NCBI GenBank assembly: GCA_013177995.1
Contig: JABLXN010000002.1
Coordinates: 1 to 64,000, forward strand
DNA from: Brevinematales bacterium
GTDB taxonomy: Bacteria; Spirochaetota; Brevinematia; Brevinematales; Thermospiraceae
Direction: 5' to 3'
Length of the DNA stretch: 64,000 nucleotides
Numbering within the stretch: the stretch's first letter is position 1; each line of letters begins with the position of its first letter. Below, in pieces: positions 44,676 through 52,825 of the stretch. The notes beneath the pieces are model-generated. The model saw only the letters and a program-made list of their open reading frames with translations. It did not search any database and was not told the DNA's origin. Both the position numbers and the translations under genes were made by a program.

Positions 44676-46366
44676 AACCACCTCTTTATCATTTCTTGAG
44701 CGTGAGTTTTGGCGCTTTCATCCTCTCCTCCTAACATACGGGCAATTTCGGGTATCCGTTCCTCAGGTCCGAGAGGGATGAGTCTGGTATAGGTTTTGTT
44801 GTCCACCACTTCTTTGAGAACCTTGAAGTGGGTTGTGGCGGCAGAAGCTATCTGGGGAAGGTGGGTAATTACTAAAAGCTGTTTGTGAGAGGCTATCTGT
44901 CGCATCTTGGTAGCCACCTGATTGGCCGTAAGGCCGCCTATTCCTACATCAATTTCGTCAAAAATGAGGGTTTCCACCACATCAGAACGGGAGAAAATGC
45001 TTTTGAGGGCAAGCATGACACGGGAGATCTCCCCACCAGAGGCTATTTTTCGCAGGGGCTTTGGTTCTTCGCCGGGATTGGTTGTCATGAAGAACTCGAC
45101 GCGATCAATACCACTCTCAGAGATCTTGATGGGAACATCCTGAATCCTGAGAGGGGAATTCTCATCACGCACGTACTTGATATCCACGATGAAGGTCGCC
45201 TTGTCCATTCCTAAGGTGGCAAGTTCCTCCCCGATGTGTTTGGCAAGGTTTGTAGCCACTTCCTGTCTTTTTTTGGAAAGGGCAAGGGCTTTTTCGCTAT
45301 AGAGACGCTGGGTTTCTTCAATCTCTTTCTGGATGGAGGCGATTTCTTCTGCTCGGTTGGAGAAGCGGCGAAGTCTGTCCTGACATTCGGTGAGGTAGTC
45401 CAAGAGTTCCTGGACGGTGTTTTTCTTGTATTTTCTCTTGAGGTCTTTGATGGTTTCTAACCTTTCGATGAGACTATTCATCTTCTCGGGATCAAAATCG
45501 ATGGTATCACGGGCTTCTCTGATAAGGCTGGCTGCCTCCTGCGTCTGGGTGAAAACGGTATCCAGAATCTCATATATTTCCTGGTAGGTTTTGTCCATGC
45601 CGGCAATATCTGCTAAGGGATGGAGAATTTTTTGAAGCTTGGAGAGGACTGACCCATCCTGTTCGTAGAGCACCTGATGGGCAAGGGAAAAGGCTTCCGC
45701 TATTTTTTCGCCATTTTCAAGACGTTTCACCTCTTCTGTGAGTTCGTTTTCCTCTTCGGGGTAGAGTTTTGCCCCGGCAATATCCTCTACCGCGGTTTCC
45801 CAGAAGATTTTTTCCTCTTCTAAGCGACTTTCATCCTGCTGGAGGTCGGCAAGCGTGGCCAAGAGACTACTGAATTTCTGGTAGAGGTTTTTTACCTCTT
45901 CTCTTTCTTCAAAGAGATTGCCGTATCTATCTAACATGTCGAGGTGAACCTTTTGTTGAAGAAGAAGCTGGTGATCGTGTTGACCGTGAAAATCTACTAA
46001 ATACTCACCAATCGCTTCAAGTTTGGAAAGGGGTTCTTGAAGCCCATTGATAAAGACACGACCACGACCATCGGAGACAATCTCTCGTCTGATGAGAAGG
46101 GTGTCCGAGGTATCTATTTCTAAATTTTTGAGGATGTCTTTGAGAGCAGGTTCTTTGAGTATGAATTCACCTTCTACAATAGCCCGTTCACTCCCGGTGC
46201 GGATAACGGAGGTATCCGCCCTTTCTCCTGTGAGAAGGCCAAGCGCCCCGAGAATAATGGACTTTCCAGCCCCTGTTTCTCCTGTGAAGGCAATGAAACC
46301 ATCAGGAAATTCTACCTCAAGATGGTCTATAATAGCGTAATTTCGTATCGCAAGCCTCTGTATCAT
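44672..46366 (-). CDS. recN: DNA repair protein RecN
   Basis: A 564-residue SMC-like ATPase for double-strand break repair. The Walker A loop is FTGETGAGKSIIL near residue 30. YLVDFHGQHDHQLLL follows, then a long antiparallel coiled coil (about 150-370). The signature and Walker B read KIASGGEISRVMLALK and TLIFDEIDVGIGG. The ATG at 46366 has AAGGTGG upstream and overlaps the nadK stop by four bases. Confidence 0.95.
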   Translation of the reverse strand: MIQRLAIRNYAIIDHLEVEFPDGFIAFTGETGAGKSIILGALGLLTGERADTSVIRTGSERAIVEGEFILKEPALKDILKNLEIDTSDTLLIRREIVSDGRGRVFINGLQEPLSKLEAIGEYLVDFHGQHDHQLLLQQKVHLDMLDRYGNLFEEREEVKNLYQKFSSLLATLADLQQDESRLEEEKIFWETAVEDIAGAKLYPEEENELTEEVKRLENGEKIAEAFSLAHQVLYEQDGSVLSKLQKILHPLADIAGMDKTYQEIYEILDTVFTQTQEAASLIREARDTIDFDPEKMNSLIERLETIKDLKRKYKKNTVQELLDYLTECQDRLRRFSNRAEEIASIQKEIEETQRLYSEKALALSKKRQEVATNLAKHIGEELATLGMDKATFIVDIKYVRDENSPLRIQDVPIKISESGIDRVEFFMTTNPGEEPKPLRKIASGGEISRVMLALKSIFSRSDVVETLIFDEIDVGIGGLTANQVATKMRQIASHKQLLVITHLPQIASAATTHFKVLKEVVDNKTYTRLIPLGPEERIPEIARMLGGEDESAKTHAQEMIKRWL

Positions 46367-47229
46367 ACCTGCCACCTTAATTTTTTTCTGAGAAGTTGAT
46401 AGAATTGATGTTTATGGGGTTCATAGACGGTGAGTTTTTTCTCACTGAGCTGGACGTGGATCTCATCCCCTTCCTGAAGGTGAAAATTTTCCTGTCCATC
46501 GATCGTGAGAGCACTTTCCTGGGGGTCCCCATTGATACGCACCTTGATATGATGATGGGCATCTGTCACAAAAGGGCGAACGGCAAGAGTATGGGCACAG
46601 ATGGGGGTGATGACGATGGCGGGAAGAGTAGGGGAGAGAATGGGTCCACCGGCTGAGAGGTTGTAGGCTGTTGATCCCGTGGGAGTGGAGATAATAAGCC
46701 CATCGGCTGAGTAATGGGAGAAGAGTTCATTTTCGATGAAGACCTCAATGGGAATCATACGGGAAAGGGTACCCCTGGCAATCACCGCATCGTTCAAGAA
46801 GGGGGCAAGACGGTGGGTGCGGTTGTCTCGTGTGATACACACATCCAGAAGAAAACGTTCGCAGAGGGGGATGGACTCATTTTCAATCCCATCGATGAGA
46901 CTTCCACACTCCTGGGGGGAAACACTCATGAGAAATCCAAGTTTTCCCGCATTGATACCAACAAGGGGAATCCCAAAGATCCCAAAGGTTCTGGCGGCAT
47001 AGAGAAAAGTGCCATCTCCACCTATGACAAAGATGGCCTGATAGTCCTCATGACGGTAATGGATATCAAAATCAGAGATCACTTCGGCATTCTTGAGTTT
47101 GTACCACGCTGGTTCCACGACACAAAACTCTATTTCTCGTCTGGAGAGTTCGTGAGTGAGAGTAGTGAGGGCTTCGGCGACCTGTGGTCGACTACTCTGA
47201 GCGACTATCAGAATCTTTTTGAGTTTCAT
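46363..47229 (-). CDS. nadK: NAD kinase
   Basis: A 288-residue enzyme phosphorylating NAD to NADP. The nucleotide motif VIGGDGTFLYAAR has GGDG at 70-73, followed by FLNDAVIARG and ISTPTGSTAYNLSAGGPI. AAGGAG precedes the ATG at 47229; the open frame extends upstream but within the ParB-like gene and without a start signal. nadA and nadC also occur in this window at separate places. Confidence 0.95.
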   Translation of the reverse strand: MKLKKILIVAQSSRPQVAEALTTLTHELSRREIEFCVVEPAWYKLKNAEVISDFDIHYRHEDYQAIFVIGGDGTFLYAARTFGIFGIPLVGINAGKLGFLMSVSPQECGSLIDGIENESIPLCERFLLDVCITRDNRTHRLAPFLNDAVIARGTLSRMIPIEVFIENELFSHYSADGLIISTPTGSTAYNLSAGGPILSPTLPAIVITPICAHTLAVRPFVTDAHHHIKVRINGDPQESALTIDGQENFHLQEGDEIHVQLSEKKLTVYEPHKHQFYQLLRKKLRWQV

Positions 47230-48139
47230 TCTCTTTTTCTCCTTTTTGATGCCCGCTGAAGAAACGAACAAGTTTTTGCCACCAGGACCTTTTCCCGAAC
47301 CGTTTGGTGTAGTCTTCCATAGCTGTAATGAGGTCGATGGGGCCATAACGTTCTTTGAGATAATGCCAATGGTCCATAATCCAGATATAGAGATCACCGG
47401 CTGTTCGACCGGGAAAATGCTTGAGGATTTTGTTGGAGAGAATGAGATCAGTGACGGGTTTGTAGAGATTGAAAAACCACTCTTTTGAGGCCTCTTCAAT
47501 GGAGAGGGATTTCTTGAGCCTTTCTTCAAGAAGATATTTGTAGGTATTGATATGTTCTACTAAGCGATAGTATCCCCAGGGGTTGGTGAGAGAGAAGGAG
47601 ATGTGAGGAAGGACCTTGTCGATGTGGGTTTTCTCTAAAAAGAATCTATAGCCTTCTGCAATGAGGAGGCTTTTCTGGTCAAGTTTTTCTGATTGGAGGG
47701 GTACCTTGACAAAGAGTTCGGTAATCTCTGCGTCGATAAATTCCATGCCGAGCTGTCTTGCTACAGAAACCCGGTGGTTTCCATCCCGGACAAAGTAGAA
47801 ATCACCCACCTTGTAAACCTTGATCGGGGGGAGGGTGATCTCCTTGAGATGGGCAAGGTCAATGTTTTCCCATCGTTGACGGTTATGCTCGTGAAGAGGG
47901 AGAAAATTGGTATCAAAATCCTGATAACGCCCTTCGGATCCCACGATCTTGTCAAGGGGAATACTCTTGACCCCTCTATAGGCCATACCGTGGGGGGCAA
48001 GGAGGTGTTTCACTTCGTCAAAGCGGAGGAGTTCATCATTCTGGGAGAAGAGTTTTTTCATCAGCCTGGAGAAAAAAGCCTTGTTTTTTGCCTTCTCAAA
48101 ATCCCATCGGGCTTTGTTGTAGAGGTTTATTTGACTCAT
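47192..48139 (-). CDS. ParB/sulfiredoxin-fold domain protein of unknown role
   Basis: A 315-residue protein. Residues about 55-150 look like the ParB N-terminal/sulfiredoxin fold (IPLDKIVGSEGRYQDFD, then VYKVGDFYFVRDGNHRVSVARQ, with the GNHR box). The rest is helical and contains an aromatic-rich HWHYLKERYGP. Genes of this type (DUF4032-like, tentative) occur in several phyla without settled function. The lack of a helix-turn-helix and of a partner parA argues against a chromosome partition role. It overlaps nadK by 38 bp and the phosphoesterase by four. Confidence 0.7.
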   Translation of the reverse strand: MSQINLYNKARWDFEKAKNKAFFSRLMKKLFSQNDELLRFDEVKHLLAPHGMAYRGVKSIPLDKIVGSEGRYQDFDTNFLPLHEHNRQRWENIDLAHLKEITLPPIKVYKVGDFYFVRDGNHRVSVARQLGMEFIDAEITELFVKVPLQSEKLDQKSLLIAEGYRFFLEKTHIDKVLPHISFSLTNPWGYYRLVEHINTYKYLLEERLKKSLSIEEASKEWFFNLYKPVTDLILSNKILKHFPGRTAGDLYIWIMDHWHYLKERYGPIDLITAMEDYTKRFGKRSWWQKLVRFFSGHQKGEKENETQKDSDSRSE

Positions 48140-48828
48140 GGCTTCTCCTGGAGATAAGTGTTGAGGTCAATAATCTGGTAATCGTAGGCGTTAATCACAT
48201 AGGTGCCGTTTACTTTGGCTACTCGTGAGGCATTGCGGTCGTAGAGATGCGTGTGTCCGTGGAGCCATACCTTGGGCTTGAACGTCTTGATGAAGGAAAG
48301 AAACGCCTCAAACCCTCTGTGGGGAAGATCTTTTCCGTCATGAATCCCATACGGAGGGGCGTGGCTGATTACCACGTCAACGTAGCGGTGATATATCATT
48401 CTGTTATAGAAAAGAGAAGGGGACATGAGAAGGATTCTATTCCACATCTGTTTCTCATTGTACTGGTGTTCCCCGTAGTTGTAAAGGTAAGAACCTTCTA
48501 AACCGGCGAAAAGGACTTTGTTTTTTTCTATGACTTTCATATCAATATTTACACCGCCAAAAAAACATTTTTTCTGATAGTTGAGTTGATGATACTTAAA
48601 ATCATTGACTTCATTGAGGGTTTCACACCACTTTTTTTTTCTTGTGTAGTGATCATGATTGCCGCAGACATACAGAAGGGGCTTGTTGATGGTCGAGACA
48701 AGATAATCAAGATAGTACATGGGAAGATCCCCGCACGACACAATCAAATCCACATCTCCTGCGACGTTAGTGACGAGAGGGCTATAGAGCTTTTGATTAA
48801 CCACATCACTGACAACGAGAAGTTTCAC
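48136..48828 (-). CDS. Calcineurin-like metallophosphoesterase
   Basis: A 230-residue phosphoesterase. The motifs SCGDL (33-34 GD), CGNHD (56-59), VVISHAPPYG and WLHGHTH are present. The first metal motif, normally D-x-H, reads SDVVNQ, so the first His ligand is missing, as in some subfamilies. A GTG start at 48828 is preferred: AAGG lies just upstream and it follows the stop of the 50-residue gene by seven bases. An ATG at 48861 would overlap that gene. Confidence 0.82.
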   Translation of the reverse strand: MKLLVVSDVVNQKLYSPLVTNVAGDVDLIVSCGDLPMYYLDYLVSTINKPLLYVCGNHDHYTRKKKWCETLNEVNDFKYHQLNYQKKCFFGGVNIDMKVIEKNKVLFAGLEGSYLYNYGEHQYNEKQMWNRILLMSPSLFYNRMIYHRYVDVVISHAPPYGIHDGKDLPHRGFEAFLSFIKTFKPKVWLHGHTHLYDRNASRVAKVNGTYVINAYDYQIIDLNTYLQEKP

Positions 48829-48835
48829 AACAACC

Positions 48836-48988
48836 TTACACCTCTTTGATGTGGGACTCAATCATTTTTTCAAAATCAGCACGACTCATTTTGTCTTTGT
48901 AGAGTTCCCACATGGCTTCTATAGCATCTTCTTTGGTAGGAAACTTGACACCCTTCTGGGCATCATCGAGGGTTACCACAAATGGCAT
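48836..48988 (-). CDS. Small 50-residue protein upstream of the phosphoesterase
   Basis: An ORF of 50 codons with a strong ribosome site (GGGAGG, five bases before the ATG at 48988-48986). It encodes MPFVVTLDDAQKGVKFPTKE at its start and continues acidic and helical (EDAIEAMWELYKDK, FEKMIESHIKEV). It ends seven bases before the phosphoesterase start. The good ribosome site, tight spacing and normal amino-acid composition make it a real gene; its function is unknown. Confidence 0.75.
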   Translation of the reverse strand: MPFVVTLDDAQKGVKFPTKEDAIEAMWELYKDKMSRADFEKMIESHIKEV

Positions 48989-49036
48989 ACATACCTCCCA
49001 TATATCTTCTCTACTATTGTAGCATATTTTCTCTTC

Positions 49037-49945
49037 TCAGGCAAGCATTTTGTCAATACTCTGGCGGGCTTTTTCTCTGATGTCATCAGCCACTTTGACA
49101 ATAAACTTTTCTTCCACCAGGGCATCATGGAGTTTCTGCAGGGTGATACGTTTCATGTTCTTACATTCCATTCGGTGGGATGGTTCGAGAAATAGCCGGT
49201 CTGGGAACTTTTTTTGCAGGGCATAAACCATCCCCCATTCGGTAACAATGATGAATTCTCTTGTTTCGGGGTGTTTGGCGACAAAATCCATCATCTGGCC
49301 TGTGCTGCAGATGCCATCAGCGATCTCCTGAATTTCTTCTGGACATTCGGGATGAGCCATGGTGAGGGCGCGGGGATGAGCTTCTTTTGTTCTCAGAATG
49401 GCTTCAAGGTCTGCGGTTTCGTGTACGACACAAAAGCCCGGCCATAGGACAATTTCTTTTTCTGGAACATGTTTTTGCACGTAGCGACCAAGGTTTTTGT
49501 CAGGAAGAAAAACGATCTTGTTATTGGGAACACGTCGAACGATATCTATAGCATTGGCTGAGGTACAACAGATGTCGACTTCTGCTTTTACCTCTGCGCT
49601 TGAGTTGACATAGGCGACAAAGGTGTAGTCAGGGTATTGTTTTCTCCATCGGCGTACTTCCTCGACAGGGGCAAAATTGGCGAGTGGACAACCTGCATTC
49701 GTATCGGGAATAATGATTCGTTTGTCAGGATTGAGGATAGAAACCGTTTCCGCCATGAAATAGACGCCGCAGACAACAATGAGATCGTTTTGGATAGAGA
49801 GGGCGTGTTTTGCCATTCCAAGTGAGTCAGCTACATAATCGGCCACATCCTGTATTTCAGGAAGCTGGTAGTTATGGGCAAGGATATAGGCATTTTTTTC
49901 TTTTTTGAGATGGGAAATGGTATCTTTGAGTTGCTGTATGTCCAC
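49037..49945 (-). CDS. nadA: Quinolinate synthase A
   Basis: A 302-residue enzyme that condenses iminoaspartate with dihydroxyacetone phosphate to quinolinate. The three cluster cysteines are 86 (TNAGCPLA), 172 (WPGFCVVH) and 261 (RMECKNMK). The start is a GTG at 49945 with GGGAGG before it; an ATG two bases away is out of frame. nadB is not in the window, and nadC lies at 57896. Confidence 0.95.
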   Translation of the reverse strand: MDIQQLKDTISHLKKEKNAYILAHNYQLPEIQDVADYVADSLGMAKHALSIQNDLIVVCGVYFMAETVSILNPDKRIIIPDTNAGCPLANFAPVEEVRRWRKQYPDYTFVAYVNSSAEVKAEVDICCTSANAIDIVRRVPNNKIVFLPDKNLGRYVQKHVPEKEIVLWPGFCVVHETADLEAILRTKEAHPRALTMAHPECPEEIQEIADGICSTGQMMDFVAKHPETREFIIVTEWGMVYALQKKFPDRLFLEPSHRMECKNMKRITLQKLHDALVEEKFIVKVADDIREKARQSIDKMLA

Positions 49946-50005
49946 ATTGCCTCCCTTGCGTGGTACTTCAGAAAGGACGGACTCACTTATTCTATGTGCT
50001 TATTG

Positions 50006-50033
50006 ATTATAAGATATTTTTTAGAAAAGTCAA
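50006..50033 (-). promoter_or_regulatory. Promoter of nadA
   Basis: On the minus strand TTGACT (50033-50028), 16 bp, TATAAT (50011-50006), about 60 bp before the start. Confidence 0.8.
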
Positions 50034-50138
50034 GGGGGGAATTTCTTTAGAAAAGCAGGGATTTTTTGCTATTCTTCTTTCAATCGTTTGGATGTGTGTT
50101 CATGAAATAGAGAATAGCAAAGAGCCTTTTTTCCAAAA

Positions 50139-50166
50139 AACAGCCCCCATAAGGGGGCTGTTTTTT
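50139..50166. terminator. Terminator after the starch-binding lipoprotein operon
   Basis: AACAGCCCCC, ATAA loop, GGGGGCTGTT (50139-50162) with A- and T-runs on both sides. On the minus strand it follows the stop at 50175 by about ten bases. Confidence 0.9.
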
Positions 50167-50174
50167 GCACATTT

Positions 50175-52280
50175 CTATGGCCTTGCCTCTACTGTGGCGA
50201 CAATCTTCATATTTCCCACATCAAAGAGCACAGTGACCACATCGTTATTATCACAGGTGATGGCAATCTGTTTACCACTATCGTAGAGAGTAATGGGCCC
50301 TACCCGTGTCCAGCTTGTGAAAATCCATTGATCAATCCAGTTAGGGTTATTGATGACCTTGAATTCAAGAGCCGTCGTTGACGTACCCCTGGAAATTACG
50401 GTGGTGGTTACCGTGTTGCTGAAACTTATTTTTGAGGTTGCCCCGGCCGTGTGGGAGAGAGTGACAGAATTGGGATCCCAGTTGTTGTGATCCCCGGGGA
50501 GATACAGTGTTCGGCTTTCATTCCAGTTTGAGAAGATGATAGTGAAAAGACCATTAGGTTGACTGGACGAGAGGGTAGTGAAGCTCACAGGGGCATTGGT
50601 ATAGAGAGAGGTATTACCTGTATTATCTTTCACGGCGACATTGACATAGTAGGTGGTGTTTTCAAAGAGGCTTAAGAGAGTGGTAGAAGTCATATTTTCC
50701 GTCCAGCCAATCACAGAAACCCCAGGGCCGGCGTTGGTAACCTCTGCGAGTGTGTCAATAAGAGAGGCATTGGTGGTGTACGCAACCAGATACCTGAGAT
50801 AGGAAAAAGATGTGGAATTGTCAGAAGCCGCAGGCCAGTAAACAACAGCTGAAGAATTCTGGATATTGGAAACCTGGATAATACCTCCCGGGGAGGGGGC
50901 TTGGGTATCTTCTATGGTATAGGAAATCGTATTGGTGAAAGAGGGGAGAAGCCCTGTTTTGGTAGCATAGGCTTTGAGGGTATAGGTTCCTGCGGTGAGA
51001 GGGAGAGAGGATGAAGTATGCCAGTTTGCTCCCTCATTGGTACTCCAGAAGAGAGAAGCTCCAGGGGTGGCACAGGTGATGGTTACCGTGATATTGGTGG
51101 GATAGGTGCCGCCAGTGGGGAAGAATTGAGGGGTGGCTACCTTCGTTTCGTTGATAGTGTAGGTTTTCTGGTTGGTCAAGGATTTGAGTCCGTCTTTTTC
51201 TGCATAGCCGGAAAGTGTCCAGATTCCCGCGGGTAACATGATTTCATTTGTCTGTATCCAGGTTGTACCGTTGGTAGAAAGGTATATTGTTGCTCCCTCT
51301 GTTGTGGTGGTAGCCGTAATGAGGGTGGCACTTTCATAGGTTCCTGCGGGTGGGGTGAAAACGGGAGTGGCTACTCCAGAGGAAGATATACTGTACTCCC
51401 AGCTGTTAGTTATGGAAAGAGCCCCGTCTTTGGTAGCGTAGGCCTTGACCGTGTACCATCCTGAGGAGAGGGTAAGAGAACCAGTTGAGGAGGTAGTCCA
51501 GTTGTTGGTTGTCCAGAAAATAGAAGCTCCTGTTGTCGCTGAGGAAAAGCTGATGGTCTGAGCCGAGGTGTAAGCACCAGCGGCAGGAGATGCCTCTGGT
51601 GAGGCCACACGAATGGTAAAGGTTCCTACAATGGTATCAGATTGTATATAACCATATTTTGTGGCATAGGCTTTGACTTCGTAGGAGCCAAAGCCAAGGA
51701 CAAGGCTCACAGGAGAATTACCCGAATGAACGGTAACCCAGTTATTGGTTGTCCAGAAAATAGTACTCTCTGGGAGAGTGGTGGTAAGGGAGAGTGTGAT
51801 TGGATTGGCTGATTCTCCTGGTAACGGAGAAAAGAGAGGGGCAGGTACTTTAGCCACATTGGTATATACCTGAATCAAGATGGGACGCGAAAGAACACTA
51901 TACCCACCAGAAAGGATAACCTTTGTCCAGAGGTAGTAGGTTCCTTCGTTTGCCATCAAGAGATTGGTGGACAGAGTGATACTTCCGCTTTTTCCTACAT
52001 CCATTCCTATGAGATTGGTTGTTGTTTTTTCTCCAGGACACCACAGGATGAGAAAAGACTCAATATTGGAGACCGTGGAAACTGTTACCTTGACAGGGAT
52101 GTTTAACGAAGCAAAAAACTGGAGATTGGTAGGAGAGACGATCTGGATGGTGGTTTGTGTTTGAGTATCAGTAGTGACAAGTTCCGGAAAAGTTTCCTTT
52201 CCCTTTTCTCCTAAGGAAGTACAGGCACTTATAAAACTAGCGGCAAAGCCAAGAATGAGAGCTATTCTCTTAAAACGCAT
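50175..52280 (-). CDS. Lipoprotein with chitobiase-like repeats, FN3 and a carbohydrate-binding end
   Basis: A 701-residue lipoprotein (lipobox FISAC, Cys20). After an Ig-like start it has four repeats of about 90 residues of the chitobiase/beta-hexosaminidase C-terminal type. Each has a TIFWTTNNW- or SLFWSTNE-like block and ends YTLKAYATK. An FN3 domain (about 465-560) follows. The C-terminal ~115 residues (TLYLPGDHNNWDPNS) look like a starch-binding or CBM48/CBM20-like module. No catalytic residues are seen. As third gene after an amylase lipoprotein, it is likely a surface glycan-binding partner. Confidence 0.75.
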   Translation of the reverse strand: MRFKRIALILGFAASFISACTSLGEKGKETFPELVTTDTQTQTTIQIVSPTNLQFFASLNIPVKVTVSTVSNIESFLILWCPGEKTTTNLIGMDVGKSGSITLSTNLLMANEGTYYLWTKVILSGGYSVLSRPILIQVYTNVAKVPAPLFSPLPGESANPITLSLTTTLPESTIFWTTNNWVTVHSGNSPVSLVLGFGSYEVKAYATKYGYIQSDTIVGTFTIRVASPEASPAAGAYTSAQTISFSSATTGASIFWTTNNWTTSSTGSLTLSSGWYTVKAYATKDGALSITNSWEYSISSSGVATPVFTPPAGTYESATLITATTTTEGATIYLSTNGTTWIQTNEIMLPAGIWTLSGYAEKDGLKSLTNQKTYTINETKVATPQFFPTGGTYPTNITVTITCATPGASLFWSTNEGANWHTSSSLPLTAGTYTLKAYATKTGLLPSFTNTISYTIEDTQAPSPGGIIQVSNIQNSSAVVYWPAASDNSTSFSYLRYLVAYTTNASLIDTLAEVTNAGPGVSVIGWTENMTSTTLLSLFENTTYYVNVAVKDNTGNTSLYTNAPVSFTTLSSSQPNGLFTIIFSNWNESRTLYLPGDHNNWDPNSVTLSHTAGATSKISFSNTVTTTVISRGTSTTALEFKVINNPNWIDQWIFTSWTRVGPITLYDSGKQIAITCDNNDVVTVLFDVGNMKIVATVEARP

Positions 52281-52806
52281 ACGCTACCCCCATACCAATA
52301 ACGATATATCCAAAAAAGCTATCATAGACACCGGCATGATACGAGAGATCTACTCGTCCTCCCCAGGAAGGAGTGAAATGGTATATTCCAGCCGCATAAG
52401 GGGCAAAAATCATCCCAAATCCCATCTGATTACCACTCACTCCACCTGCCTTGAATCCAAAGCCGTACACCGCAGGAATGAGATCAATTCCACCTTCTAA
52501 AGTGAGGGCAGAAAGGTCAGGAAAGGTATAATATCCTGCGATTCCTATTCCCATCCCTGCATTCCAGAAAGAGGTGTTGGTTCCACCACTCATTCCTCCA
52601 AAAAGTACAGCTCTGGTTTTCACAGGCCAGGATATATTCCAGAGGTGAAGAAGGGGATAATCAAGAGAAACCGTGATTCCTCCTCCAAGGGCATCACCAA
52701 AAAGGACAAGACCAGGGCTTGCAGAGAGTTCAAAGCGGGAAACCTTGCCCCACATGAAGGGGGCAAGGCCTATAAGGATAAACAAAATAAGAGTTTTCTT
52801 TTGCAT
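52270..52806 (-). CDS. Predicted outer-membrane beta-barrel protein of the amylase operon
   Basis: A 178-residue protein with a signal peptide (about 1-20, MQKKTLILF start) and alternating amphipathic strands rich in Gly, Phe and Tyr. It ends GVAYAF with the C-terminal Phe of barrel proteins. GGAGG precedes the ATG at 52806. It lies between the amylase gene (20 bp upstream) and the repeat lipoprotein, which it overlaps by 11 bp. It may be a small porin or a surface anchor; no family is assigned with confidence. Confidence 0.65.
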   Translation of the reverse strand: MQKKTLILFILIGLAPFMWGKVSRFELSASPGLVLFGDALGGGITVSLDYPLLHLWNISWPVKTRAVLFGGMSGGTNTSFWNAGMGIGIAGYYTFPDLSALTLEGGIDLIPAVYGFGFKAGGVSGNQMGFGMIFAPYAAGIYHFTPSWGGRVDLSYHAGVYDSFFGYIVIGMGVAYAF

Positions 52807-52825
52807 ATTTTTTCCTCCGTCCTGA

